This document shows, piece by piece, positions 22,739 through 42,448 of a DNA stretch of 64,000 nucleotides (positions within the stretch are counted from its first letter, which is position 1; every line of letters starts with the position of its first letter). A model generated the notes under the pieces. That model was not told the DNA's origin, did not search any database, and saw only the letters and a program-made list of their open reading frames with translations. The stretch is taken from NCBI GenBank assembly GCA_037447605.1, contig CM074820.1:467284-531283 (forward strand). Direction: 5' to 3'. The position numbers were made by a program, and so were the translations under genes. This stretch comes from Zygnema circumcarinatum. Its lineage: Eukaryota; Streptophyta; Zygnematophyceae; Zygnematales; Zygnemataceae.

Positions 22739-24872
22739 TACTTTCGCCCCTTATATTTTCGCTACCCAATATTTTCGGAAAATGATACAGGCGCCCCACT
22801 TTTTGGATATCAGCGCCCCCTTTCGGGAAAAAACTGTACTTTCATTTTGGCTAATCACGGCCCCCCCTTGGATCTTTCGGGAGGAGAGATCTTGATCGAC
22901 AATCGGACCCCGCGCCTCGCGCGCAGGATCCGACCGTGCACCGACGTACGGCGCCGCGCATCGCGGCGCGGCCCGCGAGATGCGGTGAGCCTACGGAAAC
23001 GTTGTCCTCACCTGACCCTTTTGGGTCAGAGGTTGCTACGTGGCAGTCTACCATTGGACAGCCCTGCTGCCGATCCCCCATGCCGATACAGTGGACCCCC
23101 ATAATATTTTCCACCTTGTACAGTGCGTCCCCAAGAAATTCGCCCCGATTTTGCCGAAACCACCTTTTTGTACGGTAACTCAATGTAAACGTAGGGTAGT
23201 GATATTTCCACCCCTTTTTTGGATCCAAACACCCCTTCCCGGCCGGGCAGATTTCAAAAGGGATTAAAAACGGAAAATGATTTTTTCACACCTTTTTGGA
23301 ATCGATACCCACCTTCTTCAGTCGGCTGATTTTATTTTTGCTAACCAACGAAAATGATAACCCGTCACTGCATTTTGAATACTGTATCCCGCCTCCCTGA
23401 ATTTTTTTTTGAGGGAAAGAAATATCTGCCTGCCCGAATCCGCTCGAAGCGGAAGATCCGTCCGCCACGAGATCGCTCGCGGGTCCTTCACACGTGCGTG
23501 TCAATCGCATCTGTCGATTCCCTCGCAGATCGCACCACTGCAGATCACCGTTCGATCTGCAGCCGGGCTCGATCTCAGCGAATGGAAAGCGCCCACGAGT
23601 CCCGTCAAAGCCGGATCGCACGTACGAGTGCGCGCGTCCCTCGGCCCGAGATCTCGTCACTGTTAGTTCTCAGCCAATGAAAATCTGCCACGTGTTATAT
23701 TTTTGACGTGGAAAATTTTGATTGGTCCAAGCTCTCAATGTACGAAATTCTGGGTTCCTCAAGTTGTGACCTTACGAAATTTGTACGAACAAACTTTTGA
23801 GACGAGTTTGGCGGGATACGTGGGCACGGGCCATTCGCTGTGACCGAGCCCGGCTGCAGATCGAATAGTGATCTGCCGTGTTGCGATCTGCGAGGGAATC
23901 GACGGCTGCGATGACCGCACGCGTGAAAAAAAATCAGGTAGGCGGGCTATTCAAAATGGGGTGACGGGTTATCATTTTCCTTGTTTCGCAAAAATAAAAT
24001 CTGCCGATGGAGGGTGAGTATCGATTCCAAAAAGGTGTGAAAAAAGCATTTTCCGTTTTTAATCCTTTTTGAAATCTGCCCGGCCGGGAAGGGGTGTTTG
24101 GATCCAAAAAAGGGGTGGAAATATCACTACCCGTTAACGTATTAGGGGTGTTAACCTAACCTGACCTATTCTCCAATACAAAATCTGTTAATCGAAACGG
24201 ATTTCAAACATGGGTCACGCTTTTACGCTGTACGTTAAGTACGAATAGAATCTCTAAATCATACGGTATATGTACGGCACCAATAGGAGCTCGTGTATCT
24301 AAAGCACGGTACGATACGATACGATACGTACGGACAGACATGAACTCTAACATAATACCGCTCGCCTATTGGTAACACGGACCTTATATTTGCAAATTAC
24401 AATATTTTCGCCCAGTATTTGCCGAAACCATGTCGAAAATATTATGGGGGTCCACTGTATCAGCATGGGGGACCGGCAGCAGGGCTGTCCAATGGTAGAC
24501 TGCCACGTAGCAACCTCTGACCCAAACGGGTCAGGTGAGGACAACGTTTCCGTAGGCTCGCCGCATCTCGCGGGCCGCGCCGCGATGCGCGGCGCCGTAC
24601 GTCGGTGCACGGTCGGATCCTGCGCGCGAGGCGCGGGGTCCGATTGTCGATCAAGATCTCTGCTCCCGAAAGATCCAAGGGGGGGCCGTGATTAGCCAAA
24701 ATGAAAGTACAGTTTTTTCCCGAAAGGGGGCGCGGATATCCAAAAAGTGGGGCGCCTGTATCATTTTCCGAAAATATTGGGTAGCGAAAATACAAAGGGC
24801 GAAAGTAGGAAACGACTATTTACAGTGTCCTTGTTCTGAATGTAGTGTACTTTTTCGCTGGGCAGCTTGTTG
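22676..24872. mobile_element. Palindromic element split by a nested insertion
   Basis: Arms 22676-23088 and 24458-24872 are inverted copies (GGAAAATGATACAGGCGCCC, GATCCGACCGTGCACCGACG, GCCGCGCATCGCGG). The same palindrome exists uninterrupted at 54931-55545. Here the loop is interrupted by the TA-flanked 1,369-bp element at 23089-24457. The loop-side flanks, GATCCCCCATGCCGA and CAGCATGGGGGACC, pair with each other, which shows that the insertion hit the loop. Confidence 0.85.
23089..24457. mobile_element. 1.37-kb relative of the giant palindromic element
   Basis: Ends CAGTGGACCCCCATAATATT and its reverse complement, flanked by TA at 23087-23088 and 24458-24459. The left subterminal block (GTGCGTCCCCAAGAAATTCG, GCCGAAACCACCTTTTTG) matches 3880-3945, and the right one (ATTACAATATTTTCGCCC, CTATTGGTAACACGGACCTT) matches the end at 22027. 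It is itself palindromic (23200-23420 with 23930-24125). Its core (CCGCCACGAGATCG, ATCTGCAGCCGGGCTCG at 23440-23600 and 23815-23935) matches the core of the giant element. No open frame of interest. Confidence 0.83.
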
Positions 24873-24998
24873 GGCGAATTTCTTGGGGAACGCAAGAGGG
24901 TGGAAAATATGAGGGGGGGGCTACTGTAGTGGTACTAGCCATACTAGCCGTACTAGCCGTACTATTCGTACTATCCGTACTACCTGTACTAGCCGTTA

Positions 24999-25594
24999 CA
25001 GTAGGACCCCGTCATATTTTCCACCATCAAAAGTGCGTCCCCAAGAAATTCGCCCCGATTTTGCCGAAACCACCTTTTTGTACGGTTACTTGTGTTAGCC
25101 GTACTATTCGTACTAACCGTACTAGCCGTACTAATTGTACTAACCGTACTTCCCGTACTAGCTGTACTAGCCGTCACGGGCTTACGCAAAACTCACCTAT
25201 TCTCCCCGCACGTGCCGCCGTAAGAGGCGCTCGCTCTTCTCCACTTCTTCTTGGTTTCGATACGATACGATACACCCCGATACGGTACTATCCGTACTAG
25301 CCGTACGAGCTGTAGTAGCCGTTACGGGCTCGAAGCTTTTTGGTTTGCTGCCTCAGTAAACGCTAAGGCGTGCTTCATGTACTGTATGCTGTTAGCCACG
25401 ATACGATACGGTACGATGCGGTGCGATACGACAGCAAACGATACGATATGGTGAGATACGATACGTACGGACCTACATGAACTCTAACATAATTCCGCTC
25501 ACCTATTGGTAACACGGACCTTATATTTGCCAAATACAATATTTTCGCCCGATTTTTGCCAAATGTAGGTGGAAAATATGACGGGGTCCTACTG
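24999..25594. mobile_element. 596-bp relative of the giant palindromic element
   Basis: Ends CAGTAGGACCCCGTCATATT and its reverse complement, with TA on both sides (24997-24998 and 25595-25596). It has the same left and right subterminal blocks as the giant element and the GCTTACGCAAAACTCACC, CCGTACTAG and GATAC segments, but lacks the core palindrome. Non-autonomous, MITE-sized. Confidence 0.85.
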
Positions 25595-25598
25595 TACG

Positions 25599-25810
25599 GT
25601 CTTAAGCAAAACTCACCGAATCTTCCCACGTGCCACGGTACGAGGCGCTCACTTTTACGATATGATACGATACGGTATGATTTGTACGGACAAACAGTAA
25701 CTCTAACATAATACGGCCCGCCACTTGTTAAAATGGACACCCTTACATTTTCGCTACCCAATATTTGCCGAATCATATCGAAAATATTGGGGGGGGGGCC
25801 TACTGTGGGT
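25599..25810. mobile_element. Partial right end of a related element
   Basis: Contains a variant of the right subterminal block (TTTTCGCTACCCAATATTTG) and a terminal GGGGGGGGGCCTACTG. I found no convincing left partner, so it is recorded as a fragment. Confidence 0.55.
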
Positions 25811-26257
25811 ACCACCTCATGATGGTACAGTTTTTTTGTCGTATGTGACAGGGACTGAGACTTAGTTTTTAATACCGAAAAATGAACTTCCTTAAAAAGA
25901 AGTGCAGAAAAGTGCTCAACAAAACTCTCATCACTTCACGGAGCAAGCTCCCTCCCTGCCCTGCAAACCCTAAAAACAAAAGCAGGGAAATGGAAAGAAA
26001 CGTCAACAGCAGGGAGGGCCCTCACACTCATCCCGAATTGCACCCCTCAGAAAGAGAAGAATCTAAGGAAAAGAGCAAGCAAAGCAAAGCAAAGCAAGCA
26101 ACCCCTCTGCGAGATAATTCATTCCATGGCTTTAAGAAGAAGGAGGAGCTTCACAAAGACCTAAACTCCTGAAAGAGAGCTTCTCAAACTCCCTCCTGCT
26201 TGAAGGAGCTTCCTGCCTACTGGGCAAAACTTTGAGAGGGAAAACTTCCGAGCCCCT
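25811..26257. other. Intergenic, 3' flank of the RPN2 gene
   Basis: No recognisable gene or repeat apart from a short AAGCAAAGCAAAGC run near 26080. Open frames are short and Lys/Ser-rich. The minus strand here is the 3' UTR side of ribophorin II. Confidence 0.5.
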
Positions 26258-35468
<9,211 letters not shown>

Positions 35469-37203
35469 GGCTCCGACTCGCTCTGCCCGCACCTCCTGCC
35501 AATGCCGCCCTCCGAAACCCCTCCCTCCAAAGCCCTTCCAGCTGCTCCACAGAGAGGCTTTGAAGGCGAAGGGACGATCAGGGAAGGGGAGGGAGGGAGA
35601 AAAATTGGCAGACAGCTGTCCGGTTTGTAAACCGAAAACCTTTCACAAACTCGGTTTAGGGTAGACGGCGGGAGGGTGGTAAAGAAAGGTCGGGTACAAA
35701 TGGGGTAAACGCGTTCCTTTGTTTGTGTACGTTGTACAGTACAACTTGTACTGTATGTTAGAACGGTTCATTTGCGACTTGCGAGCGGTTGGTTCTTCGT
35801 AGTTCCCCATGTTGTGTTTGTGCAAGTATATAGGATGGCCTCGCCATCGTGAGAACAATGTCAAATCGCTTTCACTCTTTCTTGAACAAAGATGCAAAGG
35901 ATGTGGCATTGATCTCACGATGGCGATGATGCCATCAAATGTACATGGACAAATTCAGCATGGGGAACCACGAGGAACTGGTCGCAAAGGACTTTAAGAC
36001 AATAGGGAACAGCTAGGAGCGGAAAGCTCCGCCGAGGGTCAAGAACGCAGCCCTAAAAGCAGACAGTCTTAAACGCTTGTGGATTCGAGACTTGAAAGTA
36101 GAAATGCAACATGCCAACATGGAGGCTTCCTCCTGCCATACAAACGATATACCACCGAGATACCGAGATATTATGTAATAGGGCAATATCGGAATATTGC
36201 AGTATCAAAGCTCAGTTCGGTACGATGTCAGGGCAAAATTCCAAGGCAGGTGCCATAGACGTTGGCGAAGCGCGGTAGACCGCGCGCCATAGGGCCGCCC
36301 CCTTGGAGCGGGTTTGAGTCAATCACTTTTATATTTTCAAGCCCTCACCCATGAGAGAAAATGGCAACCATGGAGCCATGTGCAATACGGTATATGTAAC
36401 AAAAGTAACATTAATCTCTACAGTTCCATGTATTTGCTGCTGGCGTCAACAGAGCAACTCATACTACACAACCTCTGCTGCAGTCTTCCCTAAAAGCCTA
36501 AAGCTGTACACGTAGAGAAAATGGCGACAAGTAAACCTATAGCATCTGTCATAGCAGCGGCTTTGAAGGCCTGTAGAAGCTAGTCTTATTATTCCTCTCC
36601 CTTCTCTCACTTTTTCGTTTCCAACTCTCCTCCCATTCCTCCCGTACTGACCCACTCCCCCTCCCTCGCTCTCGCGCCCGCCCTCCGTTGTGCAGGGAGG
36701 AAATGCCTACGTGGCGAATTGTGATTGGTTTTGACACTGCCGCCCGGGGTATCTCATCCATCCCTTTTTCTCATCAAACCCACCCCTCCTGCCTTTCACT
36801 TTCGCCCCCTTCATCCTTGTTCCTCCCTCTCCCTCATCAAAGAAGTCCCTCTCCTTCCAAGTCTTTCCCTCTTTCTCATCAAACAAAACCCCTTGTCCTT
36901 CCCCATTCCTGCCTCTCTCTGTCAAAAAAGTTACCTTCTCCCCCCATCCTTTCCCTCTCTCATCCGCTAATCTCCCATTCGTTCATTCTCTCCCCTCAAA
37001 GAAAAGAAATTTCCCACCTTCCTCATACCTCCCTCTCTCCCATCAAAGGAGATGTCCCCATCCTTCGCCATTCCTTTCACCCTCTCATCAAAGAAGTTCC
37101 CCTCACTCTCTCTCGTCAAACAAGTGGCCCCCCTCATTCCCCATTCTCTCCCTCTCTTATCAAAAACAAAGTCTTCCACTTCCCCATTTCTCCACCTCTC
37201 TCA
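35469..37203. other. Intergenic between RPN2 and the LEA/TMEM205 gene
   Basis: Contains the upstream region of RPN2, a small inverted-repeat element at 35772-35990, about 600 bases without recognisable features (35991-36590), a CCTACGTGGCGAATTGTGATTGG motif pair near 36707-36729 (G-box half-site with CCAAT), and a degenerate minisatellite at 36590-37215. Confidence 0.5.
35772..35990. mobile_element. Small inverted-repeat element (MITE-like)
   Basis: The two halves fold together: GCGAGCGGTTGGTTC, GTTCCCCATGTTG and CTCGCCATCGTGAG on the left match CAGCATGGGGAACCACGAGG and CTCACGATGGCGATG on the right. Partial copies lie at 47503-47545 (GGCATTGATCTCACGATGG) and 59120-59230 (GGAACCAACCGCTCGCAA). 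No duplication could be defined with confidence. Confidence 0.6.
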
Positions 37204-37215
37204 TCAAAGAAGAAG
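36760..37215. repeat. CT-rich minisatellite with CTCTCATCAAAGAAG units
   Basis: About nine degenerate units of about 50 bases, each with a CTC(T)CATCAAA core. The last unit overlaps the 3' end of the LEA/TMEM205 coding sequence, so the stop codon and final residues are written in repeat sequence. Confidence 0.7.
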
Positions 37216-40049
37216 GCGACATGACAAGTGCCAGAGATGCCACACCAAGCCAACGAGCGCGAACCAAGTCGCAACACGCCATGCTTGAGTCAGGTACCTC
37301 GCCATCTCCCTGGACCAGTATTCCTCTACTACGCCAAGATCTGCCGTCCCCGTCTTGCTACTCCGCTGCTCTGCAAAGTAGCCGGGTTTGCTGCGATCAA
37401 CATCACCTTCCTTGTCCGCTCCGTCCTGGTCAGACCCCACAGTATTGCTGGACCCTGGCTCATCCCTAAAGCTCTCGGAAGTTTCACCCCATTCTTTTCT
37501 TACCTGCAAAAAACAACGCATGGAGTGGTTATGAGTTTCTCTACGTAAACTGTGGCTAGTTCTAACATCATCCCGTTCTCGTTGTTAGATCACCAAGCGC
37601 CATATAACCTACACTCACTGCCAATTCACTACGGCTCTGCCATACCACAAGACGGCTTTTTCATGAACATTTCTATTTACTCTCCCTGAATCACTTAGTA
37701 AAAAAGAGATTATCAAACGCTATATCTAACTCAAAAATGACAATCATCTAGACGGCTCAGGAAAGGGTGCTCAAACCTTTTGAATCCAAGGTAGAAGGAC
37801 AATCGAATTTGTGGCGGAAGCGAGTAGAGCAATCGCGAGAGCGCAGACTTGCCACTTGTTGCTCGCATTTGAAGGGCGCAGCAACCAGCTTTGGACGGCA
37901 ATCCCCAAGCAGATTGCAACACATATTGCAGAAATTTGTGATATTTTGAGCGACAACCTATTCTTTGCGAGTTCCATATCTTGAATAGGGCGATCCACGA
38001 AGGACGGTCGTCCATAAAACACAAGGAAGAGTACCGCTCCAAATGCAATGCTGAAGGATGCTAGGTGTACGAGTCGTTGGAGACCAACCCACAAAAAAGG
38101 GTGCCCTATATCTCGACTCCACTTAACAGGGCCTTTCCCTTCAGTTCGAGCAGCGTTAACGTACCCCCAAACCTCTTCGATTTTTTCGGCCTCGAGATCT
38201 GAAAGTTTCCAAGAATTTCGTAAGTCCAACCATGTCTCCTTCGCTCGATCTGATGCTTCATCCCACTTCTCCTTTGAGACATCCTTCGCTTTCTGCTCTA
38301 TATTCGTCACCTTATCACCAGGAAATTCCCGAATAGTCTCCTTTCCTCTCTCAGAAACATACGCCATTCCCTCTTTAGCCATATCATAAGCCTCCTGACT
38401 GCCCTCGGCAACTTCACCTAAAGTTTCCCTGACCCTATGACTAACCTCTTCCACTGCATCCGAAACTCCGGGTTTCGTAAATCTGTCTGCCATTTCCGCT
38501 GCTTCAGAAGTTCGATGGCTAAATTCTTCACTTGCATCTTCTGCGATTTCCCATCCTTCCTCTGTTGGTTCCAGAAGATTCCTTTCCTTCGTAGTTCCTC
38601 CGTGGTCTGAGCCACTCCTTGCTTCCTTCGCTGAGTCCTCCAACACTTTGAAAAAGTCGCCTGTACTCGTTGAAGCCTTTTCCACATAGTCCTCCACAAC
38701 ATCCTCGCACCACTGCACCTTGCCTGAAGGTACACAATCCAGTCTATTAGAATAAAACATACGCAAGAACAATGTCAAATGAAATCATAAACAAGAGAAA
38801 TGATGATAGCCAAAAACACTCTTTACTGGAAAATATCTCCCATCCATTACCTGCAAGCGCCTTCCTCTCCTCAGGCCGGAAAGCTTCGTGCTTGATACAT
38901 CGCATTACTGCCGATCCTCGTTCATAAACGGTAGAAGCTGCTCTCCTTGCAGCGTCCTCTGCTTGACAAAATTTCTGAACTGCCATATCTTCAGTTGCAC
39001 AAATTCCGTTCCAAAATGAATGTCCAGCTCGAATTGCGCCTTTTCTCGCATTCTCTTCTAAATGCCATGTCGCTTCTCCAACTCGCGCAACTTTTTCCCA
39101 GGCCGCATGTCCCGTCTCTTTCACCTTATCATTCATCTCTCCAACAGCGCTGTAAATGCTTTCGCCCACTCCATGAATGCCTTCTCCGAGCTGCTTTCCT
39201 ACTTCTTGAACACTCTCAACTCCATGTTGGACATTCTCCTTCACCGACTCAACAACTTGACCAGCTCGATACTTCGCCGCCTCCGCTGTTCGACTCATGG
39301 CTTCCAAGGACGCGAGTGTTGGATTCATGATGCTTTTGAAAGCCGATTCTGCTAAATGCGATGCCCTCCCCTCTGCCGTTGCCACCATATCTCTCGCTTT
39401 TTCTTTTGCTTTGTTTGCGTGTTCGATCGCCCGATTCCATGTGGAAGCTTGGGCTTCATGAATTCGGTCTCTTCCTGCAAGCGCTGCACGTTGAGCCATT
39501 TGCATGGCTTCCACAACACTGTCTGCCGCATGCGTTATTTCCTCTGCAGCCTGGTGTGCCTTTTCTTTAGCAATCTCAGCAAAAGGCAGGGCGTTCTTAT
39601 CTCGGCCCAGCCAGTACTGCATGGGGACTTTATTTCCACCTTCTGAGATACAATCAACCGCAGATATTCAAAATATTCGCATTAGAAGTGGAGAATAATT
39701 TCACCTAAAAAAATAAATAGTTGCACCTTTGCAAGGATTCTGTAAGGGGAAAGGGAAGGATTTCTTGAAGTAGCGACGGAGAACTCTAAAAGCAAGAGCT
39801 CCTATTCTGATGCCAAAAAATTTACAGCTGCAATCACTAATTTACACATGAATGAACATCACCTTTCATTATCTCACCTCCATATTCTCCCACACCTATG
39901 CCAAAGATCAATTCCCTTGCAAACTGCGGCGCTGCAGCTAGATACAATTGCTGCGCTGTCCCCGGAAACCGGACGACGAGCGGCTCCGGTGAAAGGAGAA
40001 TTGCGGATGCAAGTGTGAAGGCCAACAAGATAATCTCAAACAAAGCCAT
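37204..40049 (-). CDS. LEA-like protein with C-terminal TMEM205-type membrane domain
   Basis: Four exons, 39878-40049, 38851-39642, 37777-38723 and 37204-37503, all in phase, 736 residues, stop TGA at 37204-37206. The N-terminus has a hydrophobic signal or anchor segment (MALFEIILLAFTLASAILL). The middle 450 residues are Ala/Glu/Lys-rich and predicted amphipathic helix with LEA-like 11-mer character (AKEKAHQAAEEITHAADSV, TNIEQKAKDVSKEKWDEASD). Then come TMEM205-type segments (VGLQRLVHLASFSIAFGAVL, YGRPSF) and a last hydrophobic helix (ATWFALVGLVWHLWHL). Plants have LEA-domain proteins with this C-terminal membrane domain, usually linked to dehydration and seed maturation. The Met at 40049 was chosen because the hydrophobic segment follows at once. 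The loop before the last helix is longer and more acidic than I would expect. Function beyond desiccation-type membrane protection is inference. Confidence 0.83.
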
Positions 40050-40514
40050 GGCGCCAGCTACTTCGTCCTGCGAAGAATTGAAACCAACGGAGAAATTTAG
40101 TGTATTGACAGGTGGTGCTATCATTTAACAAAAAATTGAAAGATATGTAGATGCCAAGAACTGCTAGCTAAATTCCACACTCCTCATAACGGCGTTTTAA
40201 TTCTCATTTATTGCAAAAAATAAACCTCCCCAGACCATGTGCAGGAAAATGAACCAGCAAACACGTCCAGAAACGTCAATTTTTTGCTTTCCAACTTACA
40301 AATAGTAGCACCAAAAGAAGAGTTTGGAGCCTTGCCTTGCCAGAAAACTACTAAGACATATCATCAAAATCCAAAAAAGTCTTTGAATCTGCTTCAAAAA
40401 CGTGTAGAAGCTGCTTCGCGCTGCAGGACTTGCAGGCTGCAGCATGCAAGACAGCAGCTTGCAGGGCCTTGAAGAAAGGGGGGGAGGGGGGACTCCATTC
40501 AAGGGCGGAAGCCA

Positions 40515-40700
40515 ATCACGGGCTGTCACGTGTGCATACGTGACGACCTTACATGCCGTGATTGGTTAAAATTTCAACAAGGGATTCGTTCAATGGGAAG
40601 TCCTGCCGGAGGGACGAGCCAAGCTGAAGGGGGGACGTGGCAGTAGGGACACGTGGCAGGTGCAAGGTGTCAACACGTGGTAGTTAGGTCACGTGTCACC
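40515..40700. promoter_or_regulatory. ACGTG (G-box/ABRE-type) cluster upstream of the LEA gene
   Basis: Six ACGTG cores: CACGTG at 40527-40532, TACGTG at 40537-40542, ACGTGGC at 40635-40641, and CACGTG at 40650-40655, 40674-40679 and 40690-40695. CCAAT-type motifs (GCCAATCACG, GTGATTGG) lie alongside. The cluster is 470-650 bases upstream of the start codon of the minus-strand LEA/TMEM205 gene. Clustered ABREs are what bZIP factors of the ABA pathway bind in LEA promoters, so ABA or drought control is likely by inference. Confidence 0.55.
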
Positions 40701-42448
40701 TCGAGCGGCTTGAGAACCTACGAAAATAAAATAAAATTGGGGGTCGTAGAAAACGTCGGTATGATTTACATTAGAACAAGTACCCGGGTGAAATCACGAT
40801 CTTTCTCCAGCGAAGTACTTTCTCGACTTCCCCTTTTCATCAAATTTTGCTGAGTCTGAGACCCCCCATTACGAAATGGGAAAGTCGAAAAAGTAATTCG
40901 TTATCGGGAAGCTGTAATTTGATTGAAGTATTCGTTCTGGTTTAAAACATACTGAGGTTTTTTGTTAAGTCTGAAATACTCTAATATAAAGGCGCAATTT
41001 TTAAAAAGAAAAGCCCAAAAAACTCCAAAACACGACGACGACAAGACGGGCTTTTGGAGCTTTTCTGATTGCCACGTGGCATGCAGTGGACACGCGGCAG
41101 GCAGAGAAGCGTTCAAAATAGGTCGGTGGAATCCTTGCCGTAGAGAAGAACCTTGGAGCCGGAGCCGTATCGTATCGTATCGGGGTATTACTGGTCACGA
41201 CTCCGTCGCGTCACAACCGTTCAACTGGGACGTAAAACTGAACGCTAAACGACGACATTGTCGCACGTGAAAGAACCTTGGTCTCATTGATTAATCCCAC
41301 AAACCCTAAAATCCTACAAAACAAAACATTGGTCTTCACATTTAGGGACTCTCATGTCAATAAAGACTCACTTACGGCTAGGACTTTGTTAAGTTCGCAA
41401 ATGCCTCTGGCTAGACAATTCATACTTAAATAGTCATTGACAGTGAGATGCTGCCCGTGTTGCTGCTATAGATCCGTATTATACACTTTGAGGTTAGATA
41501 CAGTGTATAATACAGTATTAATGTAATACTGTATTATACACTGTATATACCTTAACGCAACTGCTAACAGCCGTACAATCGGAACATAGATCGGTACGGT
41601 AATTATGTACGGAACTGGTGTACGAACATGTACGGACCAAGTCACACGTGTTGAGTGTTTGGCAAGTGACGTGACTTGGAAAGTGCTGGAATTTCAATAT
41701 TATAATCAAATTTTGTTCAACTAACCACGAAAATAAAAAAAATACGTTAAATACATTAAAAATACACTGTATTTTTAAAATGTTGTATAATACGCATGTA
41801 TTATACAGTGTATTAATACACGCGTTTGATACATACGGATCTATAGTTGCTGCCCAGCATAGCCAGAATTTTGCCGCATCGGTGGTAGATTTTTGACATC
41901 ATCTAATAATACATTTCTGTTAACAATTAAAGATTGTGTCAGTTCCAAGTCAACGCTGGCAGGGAGTCAGAAGTCTTCCTCCTCCAATCACATCTGCATG
42001 GCGGTGCATGCGGCCGGCGCGCCATGCGCGGCAACCTCGGGCTGCAAGGCGGCCCGCCGTCCCGCACGATGATGCCTCGTGGCGCTTTGAACGGTGAGGA
42101 TCCCGCCGAAGCTACTTCTTCCAAAGAGCTGCCACATGGCGCGTGGGCCGACACCTGCACGCTCCTTTGGTCGTCTGCGGTCGCCCCCGCCAGCAGCTCG
42201 GAAGGTGAGGGAGGGAGGACCGGCGAGGGAGGGAGTGGGAGATAAAGAGAGGAGAGGCGAAAGAGAAGAAGAAGAAGAAGAGAGAGAGAGAAAGAGAGTC
42301 GAGAGAGAAAGGTTTCAGAAGAGGGAAGAGAGTGGGTGGGAGAGAAAACGAGGGAGATACGGGTGAGGGAGAGGAAGGGGCCTGAAGAACGCTGAAGTAG
42401 ACGGAGCGGAGAGGCGAAGTTGCAGAGAGAGAAGCAGAGAGGGTAGCG
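40701..42448. other. Intergenic, with one inverted-repeat element
   Basis: 40701-41447: AT-rich, with one CCACGTGG site near 41072 and no gene. 41448-41861: inverted-repeat element listed separately. 41862-42448: GC-rich promoter or leader of the next gene, with a GAGAGA tract (42240-42340) in the probable 5' UTR. Confidence 0.5.
41448..41861. mobile_element. AT-rich inverted-repeat element
   Basis: The ends carry CTATAGATCCGTAT and, inverted, ATACGGATCTATAG, each beside an inverted GCTGCCC/GGGCAGC motif. Inside lie nested small palindromes such as AGTGTATAATACAGTATTA and its complement at 41501-41546, and ATGTATTATACAGTGTATTA near 41797. About 410 bases, no coding. MITE-like by structure; the family is not recognised. 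Confidence 0.6.
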
